64,000 nt of DNA from Vreelandella jeotgali Hwa (GTDB lineage Bacteria > Pseudomonadota > Gammaproteobacteria > Pseudomonadales > Halomonadaceae). Positions 38,163-48,181 of the stretch are shown in pieces. The translations under genes and the position numbers were made by a program. The stretch is from the NCBI RefSeq assembly GCF_000334215.1, contig NZ_AMQY01000023.1, positions 248,001 through 312,000 of the forward strand. Reading direction: 5' to 3'. The first letter of the stretch is position 1. Every line of letters begins with the position of its first letter. A model generated the notes under the pieces. That model was not told the DNA's origin. It was given only the letters and a program-made list of their open reading frames with translations, and ran no database searches.

Positions 38163-40762
38163 CTCAGCAAACCCTCACCCGCACCGTGCCCGGCATGAAC
38201 TGCCAGGGCTGCGTCAAACGCATGCGCGAGGCGATCCAGGCGCTGGACGCCAACGCCGAGGTGATCGGCACCCCCGACGAGAAGCGTCTGGACGTCAGCG
38301 TTGACCCCGACAGCACCGCCCTCGACGACGACGCGCTCGACCAAGCGCTGACCGACGCCGGCTTCCCCCCCGGCGAGCCGGAAAACGAGTCGAAAAGCCA
38401 ACCGGAAAGCGACGACGCGTCCCGGACATCCGGCGATAGCGTCGACGCCACACCCACCGCCGCACCTGCCGCCGATGCAACGGCGGACGCGACCACAACC
38501 CGACTGGCGGTAAGCGGCATGACCTGCGCCGGCTGCGTGAACAGCGTGCAGAAAGCGCTGCAAGGCACTGCGGGCGTCACCTCGGCGATGGTCAACTTTG
38601 GCACCCATACCGCCGAAGTCACGGGCAACGCCAGCGAAGACGCGCTTGTCAGCGCGGTGCAGGGCGTGGGCTACGACGCCAAACCCATCGTCGACGTGCG
38701 CGAGGCTGAAGAGACCCGCGCAGCGCAGGAGGCCCGCGACTACAAAAAGCGCCTCCAGGGCAGCGTGGCCGCGCTGGTACTCGCTGTTCCGCTGATGGCC
38801 AGCATGTTTTTTTTCCACCCCGAGCCCGTGGGCGCGGGCAGACTTTACTGGCTGGTGATCGGCGCGCTGACGCTGGCCGTGATGGCCTTTCCCGGCCGGC
38901 ACTTTTTTACCGGCGCGTGGAAAAACGCCCGGCGCCACCAGGCCAACATGGACACCCTGATCGCCATGGGCACCGGCACCGCCTGGCTGTATTCCATGGC
39001 CGTGGTGTTCTTTGGCCCCTGGCTGCCCGAGGCCGCTCGGGGCATCTACTTTGAAGCCTCGGCGATGGTCATCGGGCTGATTCTGCTCGGCAATGCCATG
39101 GAGCTTAAAGCCCGCGGGCGCACCAGCGACGCACTCAAGCGCCTGTTGGATCTGCAAGCCCGCACCGCTCGGGTAATCCGCGACGGCGAGGAGCAGGAAA
39201 TCGATATTGACGCCGTACGCGAAGACGACCGGGTCCGCGTGCGCCCGGGCGAGCGTCTGGCGGTGGACGGCGAAGTGACCGAGGGCGAGAGCTACATCGA
39301 CGAATCCATGCTCACCGGCGAGCCGGACCCCATCAACAAAACCTTGGGCGATGACGTCAGCGCCGGCACGGTGAACGGGAAAGGCGGGCTGGTGTACCGC
39401 GCCACCCGAGTGGGCAACGATACCCGCCTGGGGCAGATTACCCGCCAGGTCGCCAGCGCTCAGGGCTCGCGCCCGCCGATTGGCGATCTCGCCGACAAGG
39501 TCTCCAGCGTTTTCGTCCCCTCGGTAATGATCATCGCCGTCATCACCGCCCTGGCGTGGTTCAACTTTGGCGTTGAGGCGCGGGTGATTCACATGCTGGT
39601 AGCCGCCACCTCGGTATTGATTATCGCCTGCCCCTGCGCGCTGGGCCTGGCCACGCCGATTTCCACCATGATCGGCGTGGGCAAGGCGGCCGAGCACGGC
39701 GTGCTGGTGAGAAACGGCGAGGCGCTGCAGACCGCGAGCAAGCTTACCGCGCTGGTGGTCGACAAGACCGGCACCCTGACCGAAGGCAACCCCCGGGTTA
39801 CCGAGGCGGAAGTGCTCGCCGACAATGAACAGCATGTACTGGGGCTGGTAGCGGCGCTGGAACGCGGCTCCGAGCATCCGCTGGCCACTGCGTTAACGGC
39901 CTACTGCGAGGAGGAAAAAGGCGCGAAGGCAGCCGCCATCCGCGACTTTGACAGCGTCACCGGCGGCGGCGTGAAGGCGCAAAGCGACGCCGGCGAGCTG
40001 CTGCTGGGCAACGCCGCGCTGCTGGAAGACGCCGGTATCGACCTCGCCGCCGGCAGCGACAGCGCCCAGGCGCTGGAGGACAAGGCCCGCACCATCGTCT
40101 ATCTGGCGATTGGCGGCGAGCTCGCCGCGCTGTTCGGCGTCAGCGACCCGGTGCGCATTGATGCCAAAAGCGCCATTGCCCGCCTCCAGAAAGACGGCCT
40201 GCACCTGATCATGCTCACCGGCGACAACCGCCACACCGCCCGCGCCGTGGGCGATGCGGTGGGAATTGATGACTTCCGCGCCGGGCTCAAGCCCGAGGAC
40301 AAGCACGCCGAAATCGAGCGGTTGCAGAAGGAAGGTCACACCGTCGGCATGGTCGGCGACGGCATCAACGACGCCCCGGCGCTGGCCCGCGCCAACGTGG
40401 GCTTTGCCATCGGCCAGGGCACCGACGTGGCGATCGAAAGCGCGGGCATGACGCTGATGCGCGGCTCGCTGCACGGCGTCGCTACCGCGATCGAACTCAG
40501 CCAGGCGACACTCACCAACATCAAGCAGAACCTGGCCGGGGCCTTTGGCTACAACGCGCTGTGCATTCCCATCGCCGCCGGGGTCTTCTACCCGCTCACC
40601 GGCGCGCTGCTCTCGCCGATGATTGCCGGGGCAGCGATGTCGCTGTCGTCGATCACCGTGGTAAGCAACGCCAACCGCCTGCGGCTGTTTGCTCCTCGCG
40701 GCACGGCCGACGGGAGCACCGACACACAAGCTCATACACAGCCAAAGGAGGAAGCAGCATGA
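38159..40762 (+). CDS. copA: Copper-exporting P1B-type ATPase CopA
   Basis: CopA pumps Cu(I) (or Ag(I)) from the cytoplasm. The 867-residue protein has two N-terminal heavy-metal-binding domains (GMNCQGCVKRM near residue 12 and GMTCAGCVNSV near residue 120) separated by a Ser/Asp/Ala-rich linker. Eight membrane segments follow, with the CPC motif (IIACPCALGLATP), phosphorylation motif DKTGT, ATP-domain HP (SEHPLATAL) and GDGINDAPAL. The TM8 motif MSLSS and the Asn in TM7 (FGYNALC) mark P1B-1 Cu(I) specificity. It is coupled by ATGA overlaps to the regulator upstream and the 28-codon gene downstream. Confidence 0.95.
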   Translation: MTQQTLTRTVPGMNCQGCVKRMREAIQALDANAEVIGTPDEKRLDVSVDPDSTALDDDALDQALTDAGFPPGEPENESKSQPESDDASRTSGDSVDATPTAAPAADATADATTTRLAVSGMTCAGCVNSVQKALQGTAGVTSAMVNFGTHTAEVTGNASEDALVSAVQGVGYDAKPIVDVREAEETRAAQEARDYKKRLQGSVAALVLAVPLMASMFFFHPEPVGAGRLYWLVIGALTLAVMAFPGRHFFTGAWKNARRHQANMDTLIAMGTGTAWLYSMAVVFFGPWLPEAARGIYFEASAMVIGLILLGNAMELKARGRTSDALKRLLDLQARTARVIRDGEEQEIDIDAVREDDRVRVRPGERLAVDGEVTEGESYIDESMLTGEPDPINKTLGDDVSAGTVNGKGGLVYRATRVGNDTRLGQITRQVASAQGSRPPIGDLADKVSSVFVPSVMIIAVITALAWFNFGVEARVIHMLVAATSVLIIACPCALGLATPISTMIGVGKAAEHGVLVRNGEALQTASKLTALVVDKTGTLTEGNPRVTEAEVLADNEQHVLGLVAALERGSEHPLATALTAYCEEEKGAKAAAIRDFDSVTGGGVKAQSDAGELLLGNAALLEDAGIDLAAGSDSAQALEDKARTIVYLAIGGELAALFGVSDPVRIDAKSAIARLQKDGLHLIMLTGDNRHTARAVGDAVGIDDFRAGLKPEDKHAEIERLQKEGHTVGMVGDGINDAPALARANVGFAIGQGTDVAIESAGMTLMRGSLHGVATAIELSQATLTNIKQNLAGAFGYNALCIPIAAGVFYPLTGALLSPMIAGAAMSLSSITVVSNANRLRLFAPRGTADGSTDTQAHTQPKEEAA

Positions 40763-40845
40763 GCGTACTCGTCAACCTGGCAGGGCTGGGGCTGATCGGT
40801 TTTATCGTCTACTGGTTCTGGCTGAGCGAGCCGGGTAGCGGTTAA
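40759..40845 (+). CDS. 28-residue single-pass membrane peptide coupled to copA
   Basis: An ATG overlapping the copA stop by 4 bases opens a 28-codon frame (MSVLVNLAGLGLIGFIVYWF, then WLSEPGSG). An AAAGGAGG site lies just upstream, near the end of copA, so translation is very plausible. One hydrophobic helix ends in an aromatic belt, with no Cys or His. It may be an ATPase-modulating mini-protein. Alternatively it may be the surviving membrane anchor of a cupredoxin-type protein; similar anchors occur in cupredoxin-domain proteins encoded near copper ATPases. No cupredoxin domain follows in any frame before the converging MFS gene. Confidence 0.7.
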   Translation: MSVLVNLAGLGLIGFIVYWFWLSEPGSG

Positions 40846-40876
40846 CGCCCCCAGTTCCCAGCCCCCAGCCCTCTAC

Positions 40877-42073
40877 CTATACCAGCTGCCGGGTAATACG
40901 CCGTACCTTCACCAGTGCGACCACGCACAGCAGCGCGGCGAGCCCGGCAAACCCCGTACCGGTGGCTTCCAGCCCCAGCCAGTGGGTTGCAAGGCCAATG
41001 CCGACAACCGGAATGGACAGCGCGACGTAGGCCACGACAAAAAACGCCGAGGTCACGCTGCCGCGCTGATCCGCCGGCGAGGCCGCTGCGATGGCGCCCA
41101 TGCCGGCACGGAAGCCAAGCCCCTGCCCCGTACCCGCGAGCAGGGCCCCGCAGCCGAATACCGCCATCAGGTGGGTAAAAATCCCCGTGCCGATCAGCGC
41201 CACCCCGGCCAGCAGTGTGAGACAGCCCAGCGGCAACCGCCAGGCCGGCGGGACGCGCCCCTGCAGCGACTGCCCCGCTGTCGAGGCAAAAAACACCAGA
41301 CATACCACCAGGCCGATTACCGCGAGATTTTGCTCGCCCAGCACTGTCTGCATGAACGCCGGCGCCATGGAGCTGAAAAAGCCCAGCACGGCAAAACCGG
41401 CAAACCCCACCAGCGCGGCGGGCACAAACACTCGACGAACCTCCGGCGGGATGTGCAAACGCTGGACGCGCAGATCAAGCTTCGCTGCCCGATTCACGGT
41501 TTCCGGCGCGCGCCAGACCAGCGCCATCCCCACGCCCAGCAGTATGAAATGCAGCGCGTACGGCAGCGTCAGCGGCGTCGGCAGCCAGGTCGCCAGCACG
41601 CCGGCCACCAGCGGACCCAGCCCCAGCCCGCCCATGTTAACCGCCGTTGCAGCCAGGGTCGCCCGGGGCTTCCAGGCGTTCGGGGCGAGCTCGATCACCG
41701 CGACGGTGGCCGTGCCGGTAAAGATCCCCGCCGAAGCGCCCGAGATCATCCGCCCCAGCAGCAGCCAGCCGAGGCTGTCGCCAAGCCAGAAGACGACATC
41801 GCTGACGGCGGCGATCAGCATTCCGGCGAGCAGCAGCGGGCGGCGCCCGAGCTGGTCGGACCAGCGCCCGGCGACCACCAGCGCGCCGATCACGCCGATG
41901 GCGTAGACGGCGAAGATCAGCGTGATTACCAGCTGGGAAAAGCCGTACTCGGCCTGATAAATCGGGTACAGCGGCGTGGGCAGCGTGGTACCCAGCATGA
42001 CCACCAGAAAGGCAAACGCCGGCCCGAGAAAGACCAGCGGCGACGGAGCTTGCGAGGACGACAATGCGGACAT
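40877..42073 (-). CDS. MFS transporter of unknown substrate
   Basis: The 398-residue protein has about 12 predicted membrane segments and the MFS loop motif GRWSDQLGRRPLLLAG after the second one. Such proteins are usually drug or sugar efflux antiporters; nothing here fixes the substrate. I start at the ATG at 42073 behind AGGGAG. It converges on the copper operon 31 bp away and is 25 bp downstream of the NCS2 gene, which suggests, weakly, a shared transcript. Confidence 0.85.
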   Translation of the reverse strand: MSALSSSQAPSPLVFLGPAFAFLVVMLGTTLPTPLYPIYQAEYGFSQLVITLIFAVYAIGVIGALVVAGRWSDQLGRRPLLLAGMLIAAVSDVVFWLGDSLGWLLLGRMISGASAGIFTGTATVAVIELAPNAWKPRATLAATAVNMGGLGLGPLVAGVLATWLPTPLTLPYALHFILLGVGMALVWRAPETVNRAAKLDLRVQRLHIPPEVRRVFVPAALVGFAGFAVLGFFSSMAPAFMQTVLGEQNLAVIGLVVCLVFFASTAGQSLQGRVPPAWRLPLGCLTLLAGVALIGTGIFTHLMAVFGCGALLAGTGQGLGFRAGMGAIAAASPADQRGSVTSAFFVVAYVALSIPVVGIGLATHWLGLEATGTGFAGLAALLCVVALVKVRRITRQLV

Positions 42074-42098
42074 AAGCCGCTCCCTGGGTGAAAGTTGG

Positions 42099-43415
42099 TC
42101 ACTCACGCTCTGTTTCGTCCTCCAGCACGACGGCTTCACGCCCGGGCAAAATACCGCTCAGAACCAGTGCCACCAGAGAGCCTGTGGTAATGCCGGATGC
42201 CAGCGCTACCCTGGCAAACTCCGGCAGATGGTTGAGCAGTTCCGGGCGCACGGTTACCGCCATGCCGGAGCCGATGCTGACCGCGATAATCAGCATGTTG
42301 CGCTTATTGAACTCAATCCGTGACAACATGCTGATGCCAGCCGAGATAATCATGGCAAACATCACCAGGCCAGCACCCCCCAGCACCGGCAGCGGAATAG
42401 CCACCACCAAAGCCCCCAGTACCGGGAACAGGCCCGCCAGAATCAGCATGCCGCCTGTAATGGCCACAACATGGCGGCTGGCCACGCCGGAAATCGCCAC
42501 GATGCCGACGTTCTGCGAGAAGGAGGAAAATGGCGTCGTAGAAAAAACAGACGCCAGAGCGGAACCCAGACCGTCGCACAAAATGCCGCTGGACAGCTTC
42601 TTGCCCGTTAGTTTGCGGTGGGTAGCGTCGGACAACGCCATAAAGTCGCCGGTGGATTCCATAATGGTCACCAGATAAGCAACGCTCATGCCAATAATGC
42701 CGCTAACGGGAAATTTCAGGCCAAAGTGCAGCGGGCTGGGCAAGGCCACCGCCGAGGCTTCCTTGACCGGACTAAAATCCACCAGCCCAAACGCCATGCA
42801 CACCACAAAGCCCACGACGATACCTATTACCACCGCCGCCGCTGCCAGAATGCCGCGCCCCCACTGTGACAAGGCAATCACCAGCGCCAACACAAAGAGT
42901 CCAACCATCAGATTAGCGGGTTTGGCATATCCCTCGTCCCCCACTTGGCCGCCGGCCAGCCAGTCGACCGCCACCGGGATCAGCGAAAGGCCAATGAGGG
43001 TAACCACCGTGCCCGTCACAACCGGCGGAAACAGTTTGCGGATAAAAGGCATGAAAAAACTACCCGCAATCATCACCAGCGACGCCACCAGGGCCGAGCC
43101 CAGAATACCCGCTACACCATGCTCAAACCCGATGGCAATGGATACACCCACGAAGGTAAAGCTGGTGCCCATCACGCACGGCAACCGAATGCCTACCGGC
43201 CCTGCCCCCTTGCACTGCAGAATCGTGACAACCCCCGATACCAGCATCGCCGCATTCACCAGAACTACCATATCCTCGGTAGGCAGCTCCAAAACGCCGC
43301 CAACCACCAAAGGCACGGCAATAATAGCGCCCAGAGCAGCAAGCAAATGCTGAGCGGCCAGCAACATGGAGATGGGCAGGGGTGGCTTATCTTCTACTTT
43401 ATACAACAGCTCCAT
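42099..43415 (-). CDS. NCS2/NAT family xanthine or urate permease
   Basis: The 438-residue membrane protein belongs to the nucleobase-cation symporter-2 family. The NAT signature reads SQNVGIVAISG near the middle. The Gln-Asn form is seen in xanthine/urate transporters (XanQ, UacT), whereas uracil permeases have a different residue there. The start (MELLYKVEDKPPLP) has AAGGAG upstream. The stretch from 43416 to 43577 holds its promoter region and no visible gene. Xanthine versus urate preference is not resolved. Confidence 0.88.
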   Translation of the reverse strand: MELLYKVEDKPPLPISMLLAAQHLLAALGAIIAVPLVVGGVLELPTEDMVVLVNAAMLVSGVVTILQCKGAGPVGIRLPCVMGTSFTFVGVSIAIGFEHGVAGILGSALVASLVMIAGSFFMPFIRKLFPPVVTGTVVTLIGLSLIPVAVDWLAGGQVGDEGYAKPANLMVGLFVLALVIALSQWGRGILAAAAVVIGIVVGFVVCMAFGLVDFSPVKEASAVALPSPLHFGLKFPVSGIIGMSVAYLVTIMESTGDFMALSDATHRKLTGKKLSSGILCDGLGSALASVFSTTPFSSFSQNVGIVAISGVASRHVVAITGGMLILAGLFPVLGALVVAIPLPVLGGAGLVMFAMIISAGISMLSRIEFNKRNMLIIAVSIGSGMAVTVRPELLNHLPEFARVALASGITTGSLVALVLSGILPGREAVVLEDETERE

Positions 43416-43577
43416 CACTGACTCCTTGAACGCCGGAACGCCCGGCATTGTCGTGTTTAGTGGTCAGGCATTCTGGGCCACGGCCTTTTGAGCCTTCCAG
43501 TACCTCGCGTGGGCCACATTGGGCTAAGAGGTAGCCACCGCATCAGGATCACGTCACGGCCGGTATAAAACACCACG

Positions 43578-45374
43578 TCATACCGGCTCGGCGTGTTCCA
43601 CCATCAGCTGCAGGCTTTCGCGGCCGCGAAAACGGTTGCGGTTGAGCTTGTAGGCGCAGTGCAGCGTATCGCCCATGCCGAACGCCGGCAGCTCGCCGGG
43701 GGTGAGCGCGCGGAACCAGATGGCCTTGAGCGTCACCGGCCCCGACGACAGCTCCATCATCAGGTGAGTGCCGTCGCCGCCCACCGGCCGCAGCGACTCG
43801 ACGATAAACTCGCCCTCAAACAGCGGCGGGTCGAACTCGCGGCCGTAGGGGCCCAGGGCTTCCAGCTCGTCAAGGGTGGCCAGCTCGAGCTGGCCGGGGT
43901 CGAGCTCGCCGTCGGTCCAGAGGCGGGGATACAGCGGCGTATCGCCGAGCTGTTCGCCCACCGCGCGCAAAAACGCCGCCTTGAATTCGGTCAGGCGATC
44001 TTCGGGCAGGCCGATACCCGCCGCGCCGCTGTGGCCGCCAAAACGCGGCAGCGCCTCGGGGGCCAGCTCAAAGGTACGCTGGAGCGCGTCGCGCAGGTGC
44101 AGGCCGTCGACGGAACGCCCGGAACCGGTGAGCATGCCCGGCGCGGCGGCGCGGGTAAGCACCAGCGCCGGACGGCCGAAGGCCCGTACCAGCCGCGAGC
44201 CGACGATGCCCTGCACGCCGGGGTGGCCGTCTTCGACAAACACCACCAGCGCCTTGTCGTCGGCGGCCAGCGCCGGAGCCGCCAGCGTGCGCGCGGTGGA
44301 CGCCATCTCGGTTTCGATGGCTTTGCGCGACTGGTTGTCGTCTTCAAGAATGCCCAGCTGTCGGGCCGCCACGGCGTCGCTTTCGGCGAGCATGAAATGC
44401 AGCGCGGCGTAGGGGTCGTCCAGCCGCGAGCGGGCGTTGATACGCGGCCCCATCTGAAACGCCAGGGTTTCGGCATCAAACGGCACGCTGTCCGGCCCCA
44501 GGCGCTCGGCCATGGCGCGAAAGCAGGGCGCGTCCATGCGGTTGATGAGCTTGAGCCCTTGAGTCACCACCGCGCGATTGGCCGGGCTGGCCCCGAGCGA
44601 CACACAGTCGGCCACGGTGCCCAGCGCCACGTACGACAGCCAGGGCGAAAGCTTGGGCGTCGCTTCAGGCACCGCGCCCCATTCGATCAGAACGCCGCGC
44701 GCCAGCGACATAACCAGCCAGGCGACCATGCAGCCGGCGATGGTGGCGTCGGGGTAGTCGCAGTCGCCCCGCGTGGGGTTCACGCAGGCATAGGCCGAGG
44801 CCGGCGGGCCTTCTTCGGGCAGCGCGTGGTGGTCGCTGACGACGACATCGATGCCCTCGGCGGCCAGGCGCTCAATGCGCGGCTCATCACTGCTGCCGCA
44901 GTCGGCGGTGATCACCAGCGACGGCCGTGGCGTGAGCTTCAGGGTACGCTCCACCAGCGGCAGGCTGATGCCGTAGCCGTCATGGATGCGGTGGCCGATC
45001 AGGCTGTGCAGCTGCCCTTCCGGCACGCCGAACAACTCCACCAGGGTACGCCGGATCACGACGTGGGAGGTGATGCCATCGACGTCATAGTCGGTAAGAA
45101 TGCCGATATGCTCGCCGTCGACCACCGCCTGGGCGATGCGCTCGGCGGAGCGGCGGCCGTCGGCGAGCTTTCCCGGGTGCGCCAGATAGCGCAGCCCCGG
45201 GGTCACCAGCGGCGCCAGCGGCTCGGAGTAGCCCGGCAGGCGCGAGGCCAGCAGCCGCGCCTGGAGTTCGCTGAGCCCTTCGCGTCTGGCCCGATCGTAA
45301 ACGGCTGAATCCTGCGGGCGCGGTTCCAGACGCGGCCGAGTCATGCCGTCGGGCAGCTCTTCGAGTACGCTCAT
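43578..45374 (-). CDS. recJ: Single-stranded-DNA exonuclease RecJ
   Basis: RecJ degrades single-stranded DNA 5' to 3' in RecF-pathway recombination and mismatch repair. The 598-residue protein has the DHH-phosphoesterase core: TDYDVDGITSH (metal Asp residues), DHH at residues 181-183, and the DHHA1 and OB-fold regions downstream, including FGGHSGAAGIGL. The start overlaps the thrC stop by 4 bases. This is the classical xerD-dsbC-hom-thrC-recJ cluster, an odd mix of threonine synthesis and DNA metabolism that is conserved in Pseudomonas. Confidence 0.95.
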   Translation of the reverse strand: MSVLEELPDGMTRPRLEPRPQDSAVYDRARREGLSELQARLLASRLPGYSEPLAPLVTPGLRYLAHPGKLADGRRSAERIAQAVVDGEHIGILTDYDVDGITSHVVIRRTLVELFGVPEGQLHSLIGHRIHDGYGISLPLVERTLKLTPRPSLVITADCGSSDEPRIERLAAEGIDVVVSDHHALPEEGPPASAYACVNPTRGDCDYPDATIAGCMVAWLVMSLARGVLIEWGAVPEATPKLSPWLSYVALGTVADCVSLGASPANRAVVTQGLKLINRMDAPCFRAMAERLGPDSVPFDAETLAFQMGPRINARSRLDDPYAALHFMLAESDAVAARQLGILEDDNQSRKAIETEMASTARTLAAPALAADDKALVVFVEDGHPGVQGIVGSRLVRAFGRPALVLTRAAAPGMLTGSGRSVDGLHLRDALQRTFELAPEALPRFGGHSGAAGIGLPEDRLTEFKAAFLRAVGEQLGDTPLYPRLWTDGELDPGQLELATLDELEALGPYGREFDPPLFEGEFIVESLRPVGGDGTHLMMELSSGPVTLKAIWFRALTPGELPAFGMGDTLHCAYKLNRNRFRGRESLQLMVEHAEPV

Positions 45375-46762
45375 CCGCGACGCTGTTCCGCCACGAAGCG
45401 CTGCACGGCGTCGAGCTCGGCGGGCAGCACGCTGTAGCGCTCCTCGCGCTCGAGCAGATCGCTCATGTGCGGCGGCAGCGCCACACCGTCAAAGCCCGCC
45501 TGAATTACCGCATCGGCAAACTTGGCCGGGTGCGCGGTAGCCAGGGTAATCACCGGCGTCGCGGCATCCGCCCGAGCGCGCTCGGCGGCGCGGTAGCCGG
45601 TGGCGGTATGCGGGTCAAGCACCTCGCCGGTGCGCCGGTGGGCCTCGCGGATCACGTCCAGAATGGTGGCGTCGTCCACGCTGTAGCTTGAGAACTTCTC
45701 GCGCAGCTTGTTGAGCGGCACCTCGGCCAGCGCGGCGGGCTCGTGCCGGAAGCGCTCCAGCAGCTCGGCCACCGCCTTGCCGTCGCGGCCGTAGGCGTCG
45801 AACAGCAGCCGCTCGAAGTTGGACGACACGACGATATCCATCGACGGCGCCAGCGTTGCGGCCAGCTCCTTTTTGGAAAAGTCGTTGTCGGCCAGCGTGC
45901 GGTGAAGAATGTCGTTGGCGTTGGTGGCGACGATGAACTGCTTCACCGGCAGCCCCATCTTGTTGGCCATGTAGCCGGCAAAGACGTTGCCGAAGTTGGC
46001 CGAGGGCACGCAGAAGCTCACCTCGCGGTGCGGCGCCCCCAGCGCCACGCCGGCAGCGACGTAGTAGACCATCTGCGCCATGATGCGCGCCCAGTTGATC
46101 GAGTTGACCGCTACCAGCCGGGTGCCGTTGAGAAACGCCTGATCGGCAAAGCTCGCCTTGACCATCGCCTGGGCGTCGTCGAAGTTGCCCTCGATGGCGA
46201 CGTTGAAGACGTTATCCGCCAGCACCGAGGTCATCTGACGGCGCTGCACCTCGGACACCCGCTCGTGCGGGTGGAGGATGAAGATGTCCAGGTTATCGCA
46301 GTGGCGGCAGCCCTCGATCGCCGCCGAGCCGGTGTCGCCCGAGGTCGCGCCCATGATCACCGCGCGCTCGCCGCGCTTTTTGAGAAAGTGATCGAGAATG
46401 CGCCCCAGCAACTGTAGCGCCACGTCCTTGAACGCCAGCGTCGGCCCGTGGAACTGCTCGAGCAGAAAGTGGTTGGCGTCCAGCTGTTTAAGCGGCACCA
46501 CCGCATCGTGACTGAAGGTCGAGTAGGCATCGACTACCAGCTCGTAAAAGGTGGTGTCGTCGATTTCGCCGCCGACAAACGGGCGCATCACCCGGAAGGC
46601 GATATCGGCGTAGGACAGCCCGGCCATGTCGGCCAGCGCCTCGCGGGTAAACGACGGCAGCGTTTCAGGGACGTAAAGGCCGCCGTCGCTGGCCATGCCG
46701 GTCAGCACGACTTCTTCAAAGGAAAGCGCCGGGGCCTGGCCCCGGGTGCTGATATAGCGCAT
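45371..46762 (-). CDS. thrC: Threonine synthase
   Basis: ThrC converts O-phosphohomoserine to threonine with PLP. The 463 residues are of the longer class-2 type. The PLP lysine lies in TLAFKDVALQLLG and the phosphate loop in ATSGDTGSAAIEG. The start is only 4 bases from the hom stop and the stop overlaps recJ, so hom, thrC and recJ are coupled. Confidence 0.96.
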   Translation of the reverse strand: MRYISTRGQAPALSFEEVVLTGMASDGGLYVPETLPSFTREALADMAGLSYADIAFRVMRPFVGGEIDDTTFYELVVDAYSTFSHDAVVPLKQLDANHFLLEQFHGPTLAFKDVALQLLGRILDHFLKKRGERAVIMGATSGDTGSAAIEGCRHCDNLDIFILHPHERVSEVQRRQMTSVLADNVFNVAIEGNFDDAQAMVKASFADQAFLNGTRLVAVNSINWARIMAQMVYYVAAGVALGAPHREVSFCVPSANFGNVFAGYMANKMGLPVKQFIVATNANDILHRTLADNDFSKKELAATLAPSMDIVVSSNFERLLFDAYGRDGKAVAELLERFRHEPAALAEVPLNKLREKFSSYSVDDATILDVIREAHRRTGEVLDPHTATGYRAAERARADAATPVITLATAHPAKFADAVIQAGFDGVALPPHMSDLLEREERYSVLPAELDAVQRFVAEQRRG

Positions 46763-46766
46763 GGCG

Positions 46767-48083
46767 TTACTCTCCTTCGTCGAGACTCTCGACCCGGATG
46801 CGCGTGACCGAACCGGCGATATCGGCCATGGATTCGATCTCGCGGATGGCGTCGTTCATCTGACGCTCCTTGGTGCGGTGGGTCATCAGGATAATCGGCA
46901 CCAGCTCGCCCTCGGTGATGTCCTGCTGAATCAGCGCCTCGATGGAAATGCCATAATCCGACAGCGTTGTGGTAACCCGTGCCAGCACGCCGGGGCGGTC
47001 CACCGCCAGCAGGCGCAAATAGTACGCCGTGGTGATATCTTCCATAGGCATGATTGCGGGCGCGTTCATGTCCTCGCTCACGCCGCTGAACGCCAAGTAG
47101 GGCACGCGGTACGGATGCTCGGTATTGATGTCCCGGGCGACGTCGAGGATATCCGAAATAATCGCCGACGCCGTGGGTTCGGCACCTGCCCCCGGCCCGT
47201 AATACAGCGTAGGGCCCACGGCATCGCCCATCACGGCGATGGCGTTTTTCACCCCGTTGACGTTGGCCAGCAGGCGACCCTTGGGCACCAGCGTGGGGTG
47301 GACGCGCAGCTCCAGGCCGCTCTCGGTGCGCTTGGAAATGCCCAGGTGCTTGATCATGTAACCCAGGTTGTCGGCCTGCTCCACGTCCTCGGCGGTAATC
47401 CGGCCGATGCCTTCGGTGTAGGCCTTGTCGAACTGCAGCGGCACGCCGTAGGCGATGGACGCCATGATCGTGAGCTTGTGCGCGGCGTCGATACCTTCCA
47501 CGTCAAAGGTCGGGTCGGCTTCGGCAAAGCCCAGCGCCTGAGCTTCGGCCAGAACGTCGTCAAAGGCGCGGCCTTCGTCGCGCATGTGAGTCAGGATGTA
47601 GTTGCCGGTGCCGTTGATGATGCCCGCCACCCACTCGATGCGGTTGGCGCCGAGGCCTTCGCGCAGCGCCTTGATCACCGGAATGCCACCGGCCACCGCC
47701 GCTTCAAAGGCCACGATGACGCCCTTCTCGTGGGCGGCCTGGAAAATCTCGTTGCCGTGCACCGCAATCAGCGCCTTGTTGGCGGTCACTACGTGCTTGC
47801 CGTTGTCGATCGCAGCCAATACCAGTTTGCGGGCAGTCTCGTAGCCGCCGATCAGCTCAACGATGACATCCACATCGGGATTTTCCGCCACTTCGAAAAC
47901 GTCGCCGGTGGCCTTGATACCGGTGATGTCGCAATCCGGATGGATGCTGCGATGCCCGACCTGCTCCACCACAACCGGGCGCCCGGCGCGGCGGGCAATA
48001 TCCTCGGCGTTGCGCGTGAGTACGTTGAAGGTGCCGCCACCGACGGTGCCCAGTCCACAAATGCCTACTCTCACCGGCTTCAC
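46767..48083 (-). CDS. hom: Homoserine dehydrogenase
   Basis: Hom reduces aspartate semialdehyde to homoserine for threonine and methionine. It is the monofunctional form of 438 residues. The Rossmann loop is GICGLGTVGGGTFN, the catalytic domain contains GTGNYILT, and an ACT domain (from about residue 350, LLAVDRPGVLARVTTTL) likely mediates threonine feedback. Translation starts at a GTG at 48083 behind AAGGAGAGG. It lies 98 bp downstream of dsbC. Confidence 0.96.
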   Translation of the reverse strand: MKPVRVGICGLGTVGGGTFNVLTRNAEDIARRAGRPVVVEQVGHRSIHPDCDITGIKATGDVFEVAENPDVDVIVELIGGYETARKLVLAAIDNGKHVVTANKALIAVHGNEIFQAAHEKGVIVAFEAAVAGGIPVIKALREGLGANRIEWVAGIINGTGNYILTHMRDEGRAFDDVLAEAQALGFAEADPTFDVEGIDAAHKLTIMASIAYGVPLQFDKAYTEGIGRITAEDVEQADNLGYMIKHLGISKRTESGLELRVHPTLVPKGRLLANVNGVKNAIAVMGDAVGPTLYYGPGAGAEPTASAIISDILDVARDINTEHPYRVPYLAFSGVSEDMNAPAIMPMEDITTAYYLRLLAVDRPGVLARVTTTLSDYGISIEALIQQDITEGELVPIILMTHRTKERQMNDAIREIESMADIAGSVTRIRVESLDEGE

Positions 48084-48181
48084 AATACCTCTCCTTGTGG
48101 TAATGCGCCTGGTGGCCAGGCGCCGTTAGCGTTATATAAAACCATGTTTGGCCATACTGGCCGACGGGATGCGCTCAGGCG

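Noticed and set aside
37898..39877. A 659-codon minus-strand frame across the regulator and copA
   Set aside because: It is a shadow of copA; composition is His/Gly/Arg-rich and no domain is visible.
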